Assembly (NCBI RefSeq): GCF_014201145.1
Contig: NZ_JACHDP010000001.1
Coordinates: 620,001-684,000, forward strand
DNA from: Micromonospora parathelypteridis
Lineage (GTDB): Bacteria > Actinomycetota > Actinomycetes > Mycobacteriales > Micromonosporaceae
Direction: 5' to 3'
Length of the DNA: 64,000 nt
The translations under genes were made by a program, and so were the position numbers. Of this stretch, positions 53,180 to 62,199 are shown piece after piece. Under the pieces are notes generated by a model, which saw only the letters and a program-made list of their open reading frames with translations, was not told the origin of the DNA and did no database searches. Each line of letters begins with the position of its first letter. Positions within the stretch are counted from its first letter, which is position 1.

Positions 53180-53659
53180 TCAGGCGGGCTTCGGTCGGGA
53201 TCGCAGGCGACGCATCTGGGTGTGGCTGAGGTCATCAGCTCGCTGCATATGGCGGGTGATCACCTCAAGCTCCTCCTCGGTGTGGTCGTCGAGGATTGCC
53301 TGCCAGGACTGGCCGAGGTCGTCCCAGACCGCGGTGACACGCTCGAGGCGGTCTGGCACCGGGGTGACCAGCACCCGGCGCCTGTCCTCCTGGTCGGGCG
53401 TGCGTCTCACGTAGCCACCACGTTCGAGCCGATCGACGAGGCGGGTCGCCGATCCTGTGGTGAGGCCGGTCATGTCGGCGATCTCTCGCACCGTGCGGGG
53501 CGCGGGCGCCGCCGAGAGCAGGCTCAGAAACTGCACGTCGGTCGGGTGTAACCCGAGGTGGTCGGCGATGGCCTGGTTGAACAGCACGTACGAGGCCAGA
53601 TAGCGGCGGGACGCCATCGACAACTCCTCGTACAACCGGGTCCGACGCGTCGCAGCCAT
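53180..53659 (-). CDS. MarR-family transcriptional regulator
   Basis: The protein shows the MarR fold: DVQFLSLLSAAPAPRTVREIADMTGLTTGSATRLVDRL for helix-turn-helix, and RRTPDQEDRRRVLVTPVPDR for the wing. The start is taken at 53659 (MAATRRTRLYEE) because a palindrome CAACTAGTTG at 53673-53682 lies just upstream and would be inside the gene if the 53701 start were used; 53665 is also possible. It is divergent from an NmrA-like gene with three palindromes between them. Confidence 0.85.
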   Translation of the reverse strand: MAATRRTRLYEELSMASRRYLASYVLFNQAIADHLGLHPTDVQFLSLLSAAPAPRTVREIADMTGLTTGSATRLVDRLERGGYVRRTPDQEDRRRVLVTPVPDRLERVTAVWDDLGQSWQAILDDHTEEELEVITRHMQRADDLSHTQMRRLRSRPKPA

Positions 53660-53672
53660 CCGCATCCCATCC

Positions 53673-53737
53673 CAACTAGTTGCGCCGCGCAGCGATTCCA
53701 CCTAACCTGCTGCGTGACGCAGTTAATGCGTAACGCA
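53673..53737. promoter_or_regulatory. Three palindromes between marR and the NmrA-like gene
   Basis: CAACTAGTTG at 53673-53682, CTGCGT-G-ACGCAG at 53710-53722 and TGCGT-A-ACGCA at 53727-53737 are perfect palindromes; the last two share the core TGCGTnACGCA and their centres are 16 bp apart. They probably bind the MarR regulator and control both promoters. Confidence 0.65.
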
Positions 53738-53761
53738 GCTATTCTACCTCCTGGAGAACTC

Positions 53762-54649
53762 ATGCTCACCGTTGCCGTCACCGGAGCCACCGGCGCCCAG
53801 GGCGGGGCGACCGCACGCGCGCTGCTGAAGGCCGGCCACCGGGTACGCGCACTCACCCGCCAGCCCGCCTCACCGGCCGCCGAGGCCCTGTGGAACATCG
53901 GCGCCGAGGTGCGCCAAGCCGACTTTGACGATCGCGTTTCCCTCGACACCGCGCTCGCCGGATCCGACTCGCTGTTCGCGGTCACCACGCCGTTCGGCAC
54001 CGACCTCGCCACCGAGGTCCGGCAAGGCAAGGCTCTTGTCGACGCCGCGGCAGCCGCTGACCTCAGCCACATCGTGCTGACCACCGCCGCGCACGCCGAC
54101 CGCGGCACCGGCGTCCCGCACTACGAGAGCAAGCACCTGGTTGAGCAGCACCTCCGCACCTCCGGCGTGCCCTGGACGGTCATCGCGCCGGCGGCATTCA
54201 TGGACAACTACGCCACCGGCTGGACCCTCGACGGTCTGCGTACGGGCACATTCGCCTGGCCAATGCCGGTCGACCGGCCACTCACCCTCATCCCGGCGGC
54301 CGACATCGGCGCGTTCGCCGCGCTCGTCCTACAGCGCCCCGGCGAGTTCGCCAGCCGTCGCCTCGACATCGCCTCCGACGAGCGCACCCCCGCCCAGATC
54401 GCCGAAATCCTCGCCGGTGCCGTCGGCCTCGCGATCACCCACCAGCAGGTGCCCCTGGCCCAGGTCCGACAGCGGTCCGCCGACCTGGCGGCCATGTTCG
54501 GCTACTTCACCACCGTCGGCCTGGACGTGGACGTCGCCGCGCTGCGCCGCGACTACCCGGAGGTCGGCTGGCACAGCTTCGCCGACTGGGCAACTGCCCA
54601 GGACTGGCCCACGCTGCTGTCCGCCGCGACCACGGACCGCCGCCACTGA
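53762..54649 (+). CDS. NmrA-family NAD(P)-binding protein
   Basis: The ATG at 53762 has GGAG seven bases upstream and gives 295 residues. The N-terminus VAVTGATGAQGGATARALL is the glycine-rich NAD(P)-binding loop of NmrA/atypical SDR proteins. IVLTTAAHADRGTGVPHYESKHLVEQHL follows the family pattern, with the usual tyrosine-x3-lysine replaced by Y-E-S-K, and the C-terminal region has LAAMFGYFTTVGLDVDVAALRRDYP. It is probably a quinone- or redox-sensing reductase controlled by the divergent MarR. Confidence 0.87.
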   Translation: MLTVAVTGATGAQGGATARALLKAGHRVRALTRQPASPAAEALWNIGAEVRQADFDDRVSLDTALAGSDSLFAVTTPFGTDLATEVRQGKALVDAAAAADLSHIVLTTAAHADRGTGVPHYESKHLVEQHLRTSGVPWTVIAPAAFMDNYATGWTLDGLRTGTFAWPMPVDRPLTLIPAADIGAFAALVLQRPGEFASRRLDIASDERTPAQIAEILAGAVGLAITHQQVPLAQVRQRSADLAAMFGYFTTVGLDVDVAALRRDYPEVGWHSFADWATAQDWPTLLSAATTDRRH

Positions 54650-54745
54650 AAGCCGTCCACCCCACCGGCCGACCCTGGTGATGAGTTCTCGCGCCCGCAC
54701 CCGTCACACCTAGGACAGGACACGACGAGACGGAAGGATGACGTG

Positions 54746-55744
54746 ATGAGTGCGGACACGCGGCTGCAGGAGCTGGGCGTGAGCGGGATGGGCGAGGTCG
54801 ACGAGCCGGCGTTCTCAGGGCTGGCGCAGCGGCACCGGCGGGAGCTGCACGTGCACTGCTACCGGATGCTCGGGTCGTTCGAAGACGCCGAGGACACCGT
54901 GCAGGAGACGTTCCTCCGAGCCTGGCGGCGGCGGGAGACCTTCGAGGGGCGGTCGACGTTCCGGGCCTGGCTGTACCGGATCGCCACCAACGCCTGCCTG
55001 GACCTGCTCGCCAAGCGCCGTCCGGAGCCCGCGACCGGTGGCGAGGTGCTGTGGCTGCAGCCCTACCCGGACCGGCTGCTCGACGAGCTGCCCGCAGGCG
55101 ACGCGGACGAGCCGGAGGCCCTCGCCGTCGCGCGGGAGACGATCGAGCTGGCGTACCTGGTCGCGGTCCAGCACCTCGCGCCGCGCCCGCGGGCCGTGCT
55201 GATCCTGCGGGACGTGCTCGGCTGGCCAGCGAAGGACGTCGCGGAGATCCTCGGGGACTCCGTCAACTCGGTGAACAGCGCGCTGCAGCGGGCTCGCGCC
55301 GGCATGCGGGAGCACCTGCCCGCCGAGCGGCAGGACTGGACCGGAGGTGAGGAGGACGCCGGCACGCGCGACCTGGTGCGCCGCTTCACCGATGCGAGCG
55401 TGGCCAAGGACATCGACGGGCTTGCCGCCATGCTGCGGGACGACGTCCGCTGCTCGATGCCGCCCACGCCGGGCCTGCAGATCGGCCGCGACGCGGTGGT
55501 GAACGACTGGGTCGCCGACGGCTTCGCGGACCTGGGGCACCTGCGCGCCATCGCCACCTCCGTGAACCGGCAGCCCGCCGTGGCCTTCTATCTCTGGCGG
55601 AAGGAGGAGGGCGCGTACCTGCCGCTGACGATCGACGCCCTGCGCATTACCGGCGGGGCGATCACCGAGATCCTCACGTTCCACGACGACCAGTTCCCGC
55701 GGCTCGGACTGCCCGCGCGGCTGCCGGCGAACGGCACGGAGTAG
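54746..55744 (+). CDS. ECF sigma factor with C-terminal SnoaL-like domain
   Basis: The 332-residue protein has sigma region 2 (HCYRMLGSFEDAEDTVQETFLRAWRRR; FRAWLYRIATNACLDLLAKRR) and region 4 (LAPRPRAVLILRDVLGWPAKDVAEILGDSVNSVNSALQRARAG), then a SnoaL-like domain (residues about 205-325: RFTDASVAKDIDGLAAMLRDDVRCSMPP). Sigma factors with this tail sense through it rather than through a separate anti-sigma factor. GGAAGG stands eight bases before the ATG at 54746. The DUF6069 gene follows after five bases. Confidence 0.9.
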   Translation: MSADTRLQELGVSGMGEVDEPAFSGLAQRHRRELHVHCYRMLGSFEDAEDTVQETFLRAWRRRETFEGRSTFRAWLYRIATNACLDLLAKRRPEPATGGEVLWLQPYPDRLLDELPAGDADEPEALAVARETIELAYLVAVQHLAPRPRAVLILRDVLGWPAKDVAEILGDSVNSVNSALQRARAGMREHLPAERQDWTGGEEDAGTRDLVRRFTDASVAKDIDGLAAMLRDDVRCSMPPTPGLQIGRDAVVNDWVADGFADLGHLRAIATSVNRQPAVAFYLWRKEEGAYLPLTIDALRITGGAITEILTFHDDQFPRLGLPARLPANGTE

Positions 55745-55749
55745 TCCCG

Positions 55750-56226
55750 GTGGCGCGCGACATGAACAGCATCGATGACACCGGGGTCGTCGCCGGCCCG
55801 GCGTCGGGCCAGACCCGGCGCACCCATCGACTTCGCAGGCTCGCCGGCACCGGCCTCGTGGCCACACTCGCCGCGATCGTGGCCACCACCCTCGCCGCTG
55901 CGCTCGCCCAGGCCGTTGGCGTCGACTTCGAGGTACCCGATGGTGGAGAGGCGATCCCGTTGCCCGGGTTCGCCGTGGTGACCGGCTTCTTCTCGGTCGT
56001 GGGCATCGTCATCGCCGGCGCTCTTCTCCGGTGGAGCGCTCGCCCCGCCCAGCGATTCGTGTGGACGGCGGTGTCGCTGACCGTGATCTCGTTGGTCCCG
56101 CCCCTCCTCTCCGGGGCGGACACCGCCACCATCACCGCCCTGATCGGGCTACACCTCGTCCCCGCAGCAATCATGATCCCCACCCTGGCGCGGAGCCTCG
56201 TGCAGGTCACGAGCAGAATTCCTTGA
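55750..56226 (+). CDS. DUF6069-family membrane protein
   Basis: The 158-residue protein starts at a GTG five bases after the sigma stop. It has four hydrophobic helices (GLVATLAAIVATTLAAALAQAV, FAVVTGFFSVVGIVIAGALL, FVWTAVSLTVISLVPPLL, ITALIGLHLVPAAIMIPTLA), as in DUF6069 proteins commonly encoded next to ECF sigma factors. Function unknown; probably cotranscribed with the sigma gene. Confidence 0.8.
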   Translation: MARDMNSIDDTGVVAGPASGQTRRTHRLRRLAGTGLVATLAAIVATTLAAALAQAVGVDFEVPDGGEAIPLPGFAVVTGFFSVVGIVIAGALLRWSARPAQRFVWTAVSLTVISLVPPLLSGADTATITALIGLHLVPAAIMIPTLARSLVQVTSRIP

Positions 56227-56236
56227 CACATGTCGA

Positions 56237-56250
56237 TGTTAACGCCAACA
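56237..56250. promoter_or_regulatory. Palindromic operator-like site upstream of the GH43 gene
   Basis: TGTT-AACGCC-AACA is an imperfect palindrome with GTTAACGC, resembling LacI-type operators seen before secreted glycosidase genes. A TTGACA at 56223-56228 lies just upstream, though no -10 at proper spacing is clear. Confidence 0.35.
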
Positions 56251-56376
56251 CTATGACCGCTACCCGGGCACAACGCCACCGTCACGTTTCCCGGCCCGCT
56301 CGCGCTCCTCCCCCGGCGGGGTGTGTCAGCCGCCCGCGGTGGCGTTGCGGTCGCTCACACACCTCACGGAGGACAG

Positions 56377-57861
56377 ATGCCGCTGCCACTCCCCGGAACC
56401 GACCCGGCCACCCCCCGAACCCGTGGGCACCTGCGGTCGGTTGTGGCAGCGGTGTTGGTGCTGCTCGCCCTGTCGGCTGGCCTGCCAGCGGCCGGGCCGG
56501 CGCAGGCCGCACCGGCCGTCAACTACACCAATCCGCTGGTGAACCAGCGGGCCGACCCGCACATCTTCCGGCACACCGACGGCTACTACTACCTGACCGC
56601 CACGGTGCCGCAGTACGACCGGATCGTCCTGCGACGGGCGACCACCCTGCAGGGGCTGGCGACGGCGGCGGAGTCGACGATCTGGTACCGGCACACCAGC
56701 GGAGAGATGGGCGCTCACATCTGGGCGCCGGAGATTCATTTCATCAACAACCGGTGGTACATCTACTTCGCGGCGGGCCGGACCGACGACGTGTGGCGGA
56801 TCCGGATGTACGCGCTGGAGAACGTCAGCGCGAATCCGCTGACCGGTTCGTGGACCGAACGCGGACGGATCACGACACCCTGGGACACCTTCAGCCTGGA
56901 CGCCTCGACCTTCGTCGCGAACGGGGTGCGCTATCTAACCTGGGCACAGCAGGAGCCGGGCATCTCCAACAACTCCAACGTCTACATCGCCCGAATGGGT
57001 GCCAACCCCTGGCAGATCACGGGCACCGTGACCCGGCTCGTCGTGCCGACGTACGACTGGGAGACCCGCGGCTACCGGGTTGCCGAGGGACCGGCGGTGG
57101 TCCAGCGCAACGGTCGCATCTTTCTGACCTACTCGGCCAGCGCCACCGACGCCAACTACTGCCTGGGGATGCTGAGCGCCTCCAGCACCGCGAACCTGCT
57201 CGACGCCGCCTCCTGGAGCAAGAGCCCCAACCCGGTGTTCGTCAGCAACGCGGCCACCAGCCAGTACGGCCCCGGCCACAACTCGTTCACCGTCTCCGAG
57301 GACGGGCAGAGCGACATCCTGGTCTATCACGACCGCAACTACCGCGACATCACCGGCGATCCCCTCAACGATCCGAACCGGCGGACCAGGATCCAGAAGT
57401 TGTACTGGAACGCCGACGGCACTCCGAATTTCGGCATCCCGGTGCCCGACGGTGCCACACCGGTTCGGCTGCGTTCGCATGACCTGGCCAGCAGCTACAT
57501 CCGGCACTACGACTACCGGGCCCGAGTCGAGCCGAACGTGACAAGTCTGGCGGACTCGCAGTTCCGGATCGTCAGCGGCTTGGCCGGTGGCGCAACGGTG
57601 TCGCTGGAGTCGACCAACTTCCCCGGGTACTACCTGCGCCATCGGGGCTTCGCCCTGTACGTCGAGAAGAACGACGGCTCGGCCCTCTTCGGCGGCGATG
57701 CGAGCTTCCGTCGCCAGACCGGCCTTGCCGACAGCGCCGGGCTGTCCCTGGAGTCGCAGAACTTCCCGGGCCGATATGTACGCCACCGCGACGGACTGCT
57801 CTACGTGGAGGCGGTCAGTTCGAGCGCCGACCGCGGCTCGGCCACCTTCCACCTGGAATAG
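56377..57861 (+). CDS. Secreted GH43 arabinofuranosidase with AbfB domain
   Basis: The ATG at 56377 has GGAGG five bases upstream and gives 494 residues with a signal ending in PAQAAPAV. The five-bladed GH43 propeller shows TNPLVNQRADPHIFRHTDGYYYLTAT with the catalytic aspartate, GAHIWAPEIHFINNRWYIYFAAG, and RVAEGPAVVQRNGRIFLTYSAS with the general-acid glutamate. Residues about 365-494 form an AbfB (CBM42) arabinose-binding domain with repeated SLESTNFPGYYLRH and SLESQNFPGRYVRH. It releases L-arabinose from arabinan or arabinoxylan side chains outside the cell. It is convergent with a Tat-exported esterase. Confidence 0.9.
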   Translation: MPLPLPGTDPATPRTRGHLRSVVAAVLVLLALSAGLPAAGPAQAAPAVNYTNPLVNQRADPHIFRHTDGYYYLTATVPQYDRIVLRRATTLQGLATAAESTIWYRHTSGEMGAHIWAPEIHFINNRWYIYFAAGRTDDVWRIRMYALENVSANPLTGSWTERGRITTPWDTFSLDASTFVANGVRYLTWAQQEPGISNNSNVYIARMGANPWQITGTVTRLVVPTYDWETRGYRVAEGPAVVQRNGRIFLTYSASATDANYCLGMLSASSTANLLDAASWSKSPNPVFVSNAATSQYGPGHNSFTVSEDGQSDILVYHDRNYRDITGDPLNDPNRRTRIQKLYWNADGTPNFGIPVPDGATPVRLRSHDLASSYIRHYDYRARVEPNVTSLADSQFRIVSGLAGGATVSLESTNFPGYYLRHRGFALYVEKNDGSALFGGDASFRRQTGLADSAGLSLESQNFPGRYVRHRDGLLYVEAVSSSADRGSATFHLE

Positions 57862-57884
57862 CCGCCCACCGGGTGGACAATGGA

Positions 57885-59150
57885 TCACCGACGACGGCGG
57901 GCCATCCACTGCCAGATGTGGATGCCGTTGAGGCTCGGATCGTTACGGGCCACGTAGATCCAGGACCAGTGGCCGGGGAACTGGTAGCCGTTCCAGACGA
58001 CATGGTCGTACAGACTGATCAGCGATCCCGGGATGAGGTCATGGGCGTGGATCGTGTTGGTCTCGGGTGGCACGGTGTCGTCGTCGCGGGAGGCGACCAG
58101 CCAGGTCGGGGTGTGGATCTTCGCCAGCTCCGCGTCGGTGATCAGCGGCGGGCCGTCCCCGCCGAGCGGTTCGACGACGCCGCAGATCGGCACTGACGCG
58201 GCGAACAGGTCGGGATAGGCAACGGTCATCTCCAGGGACATGTAGCCGCCGTTGCTACAACCGGCCACGTAGATCCGGTCGGGGTCGACACGCTTCCGGC
58301 GTACGAGGTCCTGAACGATCTCGCGGATCAGCGGGGCGAACCGTGGGCCGTCCTCCATCCAGTAGGAGGTGCTCTGCGGGGCGACGACGTACGCGCCGGA
58401 GAAGATCCGCTGCGCCTGCGGAGTGGCGAAGCCTAGCGCCCCGCGGTTGGCGCGCAGCGTGGTCTCGTTGTCGTAGTAGTCGTCGGGCAGCGAGGCGCCC
58501 TCGCCGCCGCCGTGCAGCCAGACGATCAGCGGCAGCCGACCGCGCTGGGGCGAGTGGTCGGGCGAGTACAGCCGGTATTTCAGGCCCGAGCCCGAGGCGT
58601 GGTAGCTGAAGGCGTCCACCTCGGGGTTCGACAGCCGTGTCTGCACGAAGCGCGTGATGGTGACCGGCGAGCCGTGGCGTCGGACGATCGGGGTGTTCTG
58701 CGTGATGGTGTAGACGAGGTCCAGCTGGACGTTGCGGCCTCTGCTCAGGATGTAGCCGAGGGTGCCGCCACCGGGTTGACCTTCGGCGTAGCTCAACTCC
58801 AGCACGATGTTCCCGTGCCGGTCGAGCCGGGCCGCGGTCACCGTACGGTCCAGGTCGTACTCGCTGAAGATCTGATCGTCGGGAGCGATCGGGATCGGGC
58901 TGGTCGCCTTGGCATGCACGCTGAACGTGCCGGGGGTCAGCCCGGCCGGGTCGATCGGCCCGAGCCGGCCGGTGTCGAGGGTGACCGAGGTGACCTGCTC
59001 GCCGCCGTCGAGCGTTCTCGCGTCGAGAGTGAAGCTCACGCTGGTGGGATGGTGGCCACCGGCGTGGGCGGCGAGGCCGGGCAGGGCCAGGCCGATGGCG
59101 GCGCCGGCCCCACCGGCCAGGACAGTGCGACGAGTGACAGACGTGGACAT
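57885..59150 (-). CDS. Tat-exported esterase of the prolyl-oligopeptidase-like family
   Basis: The 421-residue protein has a twin-arginine signal (TRRTVLAGGAGAAIGLALPGLAAHA). An N-terminal Ig-like domain (residues about 36-165) precedes the hydrolase: LPLIVWLHGGGEGA oxyanion strand, IYVAGCSNGGYMSLEMTVAYPD with the nucleophile serine near residue 300, WLVASRDDDTVPPETN with the aspartate and a C-terminal PGHWSWI with the histidine. It resembles esterases acting on plant-wall or polyester substrates. A 10-bp inverted repeat lies upstream of the start. Confidence 0.85.
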   Translation of the reverse strand: MSTSVTRRTVLAGGAGAAIGLALPGLAAHAGGHHPTSVSFTLDARTLDGGEQVTSVTLDTGRLGPIDPAGLTPGTFSVHAKATSPIPIAPDDQIFSEYDLDRTVTAARLDRHGNIVLELSYAEGQPGGGTLGYILSRGRNVQLDLVYTITQNTPIVRRHGSPVTITRFVQTRLSNPEVDAFSYHASGSGLKYRLYSPDHSPQRGRLPLIVWLHGGGEGASLPDDYYDNETTLRANRGALGFATPQAQRIFSGAYVVAPQSTSYWMEDGPRFAPLIREIVQDLVRRKRVDPDRIYVAGCSNGGYMSLEMTVAYPDLFAASVPICGVVEPLGGDGPPLITDAELAKIHTPTWLVASRDDDTVPPETNTIHAHDLIPGSLISLYDHVVWNGYQFPGHWSWIYVARNDPSLNGIHIWQWMARRRR

Positions 59151-59167
59151 GCGGGCCCCCGTACCTG

Positions 59168-59203
59168 GCTACGTTGATGCTCATCGATGCACCTCAACGT
59201 AGC
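59168..59203. promoter_or_regulatory. 10-bp inverted repeat upstream of the esterase, candidate operator
   Basis: GCTACGTTGA (59168-59177) and TCAACGTAGC (59194-59203) are perfect inverted repeats with a 16-base spacer whose centre is near ATCGAT. The site starts 18 bases before the ATG of the esterase, where a repressor would block initiation. Confidence 0.6.
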
Positions 59204-59339
59204 GTCGCGGAGATCCGCTGGCAACACGGAAGGAAGGCCGCCGCCGCTCGCCGCCGCTCCGAAAGCCGCCGAAGCCCGGGTCTGAACCGCCTGTCGTCTC
59301 CACCGCCGAAGCCCCGGTGCGCCCGGCGGCCTTTCGTGG

Positions 59340-60233
59340 TCAGGCCGCGACGGCCGCCCGGACGTCATCGTTGGCGTCGCGCAGGCGCGCGGCGGCCTCC
59401 TCGGCGGTGCAGTTCGCGAGCAGCAGCACGATGGCCGTCTTGGCGTGCCCGTGGGCCGCCGCGAGCGCCCGCGTGGCGGTGTCGAGATCGGTGTCGGCGG
59501 CCTCGGCGACGATCCGACGCGCCCGATCGACGAGCTTCTCGTTGGTGGCGTTCATATCCACCATCAGGTTGCCGTAGACCTTGCCGAGCCGGGCCATCGT
59601 GGCGGTCGAGATCATGTTGCAGACGAGCTTCTCCGCGGTGCCGGCCTTGAGCCGGGTGGAGCCGGTGAGCACCTCGGGTCCGGTGGGCACCTCGACGGCG
59701 ACGTCGGCGTACCGGCTGATCACCGCGTCGGAGTTGCAGGCGACGGAGACGGTCGCCGCTCCGAGCGCGCGGGCGTGAGCCAACCCGCCGACCACATACG
59801 GGGTACGGCCGCTGGCGGCGAGCCCGACCACCGTGTCGCGGGCGGTCAGGCCGATCGCGTCGAGGTCGGCGACGGCGCCGGCCGGGTCGTCCTCCGCGCC
59901 CTCGACGGCGACGCCGAAGGCTCCCGCCCCGCCGGCGAGCAGACCGACGACCCGGCCGCGCGGCGTGCCGAAGGTGGGTGGGATCTCGACCGCGTCGAGC
60001 ATGCCGATCCGGCCGCTGGTGCCGGCACCGAGATAGATCAGCCTTCCGCCCTGGCGCAGCGACGCCACGACGACGTCGACGGCCGCCGCGATGTCCGGCA
60101 CGGCCCGACGGACGGCCTGCGCGACCGAGCGGTCCTCATCGTTCATCGCGAGGAGAAGTTCGGTGGGGGACATCTGGTCGAGGTCAGTGGTCTTCTCGTT
60201 GCGGGTCTCGGTGCCGAGGGTGCTGAGGTCCAC
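59340..60233 (-). CDS. murQ: N-acetylmuramic acid 6-phosphate etherase
   Basis: From the GTG at 60233 (GAGAGGAAC upstream) the product has 297 residues, the usual MurQ length. It shows LIYLGAGTSGRIGMLDAVEI with the SIS-domain phosphate loop, the conserved acidic residues of the active site, and VCNMISTATMARLGKVYGNLMVDM with the family signature. MurQ cleaves the lactyl ether of MurNAc-6-phosphate to GlcNAc-6-phosphate and D-lactate. It is divergent from a sodium:solute symporter; the longer open frame to 60590 crosses the promoter region and is not used. Confidence 0.93.
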   Translation of the reverse strand: MDLSTLGTETRNEKTTDLDQMSPTELLLAMNDEDRSVAQAVRRAVPDIAAAVDVVVASLRQGGRLIYLGAGTSGRIGMLDAVEIPPTFGTPRGRVVGLLAGGAGAFGVAVEGAEDDPAGAVADLDAIGLTARDTVVGLAASGRTPYVVGGLAHARALGAATVSVACNSDAVISRYADVAVEVPTGPEVLTGSTRLKAGTAEKLVCNMISTATMARLGKVYGNLMVDMNATNEKLVDRARRIVAEAADTDLDTATRALAAAHGHAKTAIVLLLANCTAEEAAARLRDANDDVRAAVAA

Positions 60234-60622
60234 GGGTTGTTCGTTCCTCTCGCTGGTGTTCAGTCGCCGGCCGGCGGGCGGTGGCTCGCCGGTGCGGTCG
60301 ACGTCGAGCGCGTGCTCGCGGCGGCCAGGCTGAGGGCAGGTGGGGACGGGCGCCGGCGATCCGGCAGAACTACGGCGGCAACGCGCCGTTTCGACCGCGC
60401 CAGCCTCGGCCGCACGGTGTGATGGTGTGCGCCCAGAATGTCGCTTCGGGCCGCTCCCGGTGCCGACTCGCGGCCGCCGGGCACGTTCTGCTGGGCCACC
60501 GTTCCCCCATATCAGCAGGCTGGGACCACAGCGTAACCAGCCCAGACCGGCAGTGGCAAAAAGTTTCGCGTTACCCTTGGCCAACGTCACTTATTGACAG
60601 CCCCGCTGGTTGGGAGTTAGCC
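60234..60622. other. Divergent promoter region of murQ and the symporter (389 bases)
   Basis: No credible gene is present. Near the symporter end the sequence becomes less GC-rich (around 60,555-60,600), with an 8-bp palindrome TTGGCCAA at 60577-60584, an AAAAAGTTTCGCG stretch and a TTGACA at 60594-60599 that has no -10 at usual distance. I cannot assign an operator with confidence. Confidence 0.5.
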
Positions 60623-62188
60623 ATGCGTCAACTCGACCTTGTCGTGATCGTGCTGTACCTGGTTGTGATCGCCGTCGTCGGACTGCGTCTGTCCGGCAAG
60701 CAGAAATCCGCCAAGGACTACTTCGTGGGCGAGGGTCGGCTGCCGTGGTGGACCGTCTCGTTCTCCGTGGTCGCCACCGAGACCAGCGTCCTGACCGTGA
60801 TCAGCGTGCCCGGTGGCGCGTACAGCGGTCAGGGCTTCGGCAACGTCGAGCTGGCCCTGGGCTACGTCATCGGTCGCGTCGTCGTGGCCGCCGTGCTCAT
60901 CCCGCTCTACAAACGGGGTGGCTTCGTCAGCGCCTACCAGTACCTCGGTGAGCGGTTCGGCCTGAAAGTCCAGGGTCTGGCGTCGGTCACGTTCGTCTTC
61001 ACCCGCCTGCTCGCCGAGGGCGTACGGCTGTTCGCCTCGGCCATCCCCATCAAGCTGCTCCTCGACGAGTTCGGCCTGAACGTCGGCTACCAGGCCATCA
61101 TCATCGTTCTCACGCTCATCACGGTGGTCTACACCTACCTCGGTGGCATCAAGGCGGTCATCTGGACCGACGCCATCCAGATGGGCCTCTACCTGGGCGG
61201 GGCGATCCTGGCCATCGCGGTGCTCAGCCACGCCGTCGGCTTCGACGGCTACTCGCAGGCGCTGGACGCCGGCAAGTTCCAGCTCTTCGACACCAACTTC
61301 ACGCTCGCGCACGTGCTCACCAGCCCGTTCGCCCTGCCGACCGCGATCATCGGCGGCGCGATCTTCGCGATGGCCAGCCACGGGTCGGACCAGCTGATCG
61401 TCCAGCGCATCCTGTCCACCCGCACGCTGCGCGAGGGCCAGAAGGCGATGATCTCCTCGGGCATCTTCGTGGTCATCCAGTTCGCGGCGTTCTCCCTGGT
61501 CGGTGCGCTGCTGTGGTCGTACAACAAGGGTCAGACCTTCAAGGAACTCGGCCTGGCGAGCAGCGACAACCTCTACCCGAGCTTCATCCTGCACGCCCTG
61601 CCGGTGGGCATCTCGGGTCTGCTGGTGGCCGGCATCCTCGGCGCCGCGATGGGTTCGCTGTCGTCGGCGCTGAACTCGATGTCGAACTCCACCGTCGCCG
61701 ACTTCATCCACAGCTTCTTCAAGACGGTCCCGTCGGATGACGTGATGCTCCGGCTCGCCCGGGTGATGACCCTGGTCTGGGCGGTGCTGATGGCGATCTT
61801 CGCCTGCGCGTTCAGCTCAAGCACCGGAAACGTCTACCTGACCGGCCTGACCATCGCCGGCTACACCTACGGGGCGCTGCTCGGGGCCTTCCTGCTCGGC
61901 CGTCTCGTCAAGCGGGCCAACCAGGTCGACGCGGTGATCGCCTTCCTCGTCACCGTGGCGGTGATGACCTACATCGTCCGCTACGTCAAGATCGATGTGA
62001 CGACGGCCGGGACCACCACCGCCACCGCCATCGCCGCGCAGTGGCTGGTGCCGATCGGCGTCCTGATCACCCTGCTCGTCGGTACGGTGTCGAGCCGGTT
62101 CCACCCGGCCCCGGAGACGCCGTACGACCATGGACGCACCGACGAGGTCGACGACGACGCTGCGGCGGCGCCCGCCGGCCGGGCGTGA
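60623..62188 (+). CDS. Sodium:solute symporter, candidate importer of MurNAc or anhydro-MurNAc
   Basis: The ATG at 60623 has GGGAG seven bases upstream and gives 521 residues with about 13-14 helices of the sodium:solute symporter fold (SSS). Motifs include AKDYFVGEGRLPWWTVSFSV, TETSVLTVISVPG, LGGIKAVIWTDAIQM and GAAMGSLSSALNSMSNSTVADF, the last near the sodium site. Its position between murQ and anmK suggests uptake of a cell-wall amino sugar, but SSS proteins also carry sialic acid, proline, glucose or lactate. It is followed by anmK after 11 bases. Confidence 0.88.
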   Translation: MRQLDLVVIVLYLVVIAVVGLRLSGKQKSAKDYFVGEGRLPWWTVSFSVVATETSVLTVISVPGGAYSGQGFGNVELALGYVIGRVVVAAVLIPLYKRGGFVSAYQYLGERFGLKVQGLASVTFVFTRLLAEGVRLFASAIPIKLLLDEFGLNVGYQAIIIVLTLITVVYTYLGGIKAVIWTDAIQMGLYLGGAILAIAVLSHAVGFDGYSQALDAGKFQLFDTNFTLAHVLTSPFALPTAIIGGAIFAMASHGSDQLIVQRILSTRTLREGQKAMISSGIFVVIQFAAFSLVGALLWSYNKGQTFKELGLASSDNLYPSFILHALPVGISGLLVAGILGAAMGSLSSALNSMSNSTVADFIHSFFKTVPSDDVMLRLARVMTLVWAVLMAIFACAFSSSTGNVYLTGLTIAGYTYGALLGAFLLGRLVKRANQVDAVIAFLVTVAVMTYIVRYVKIDVTTAGTTTATAIAAQWLVPIGVLITLLVGTVSSRFHPAPETPYDHGRTDEVDDDAAAAPAGRA

Positions 62189-62199
62189 AGGAGGACCTG

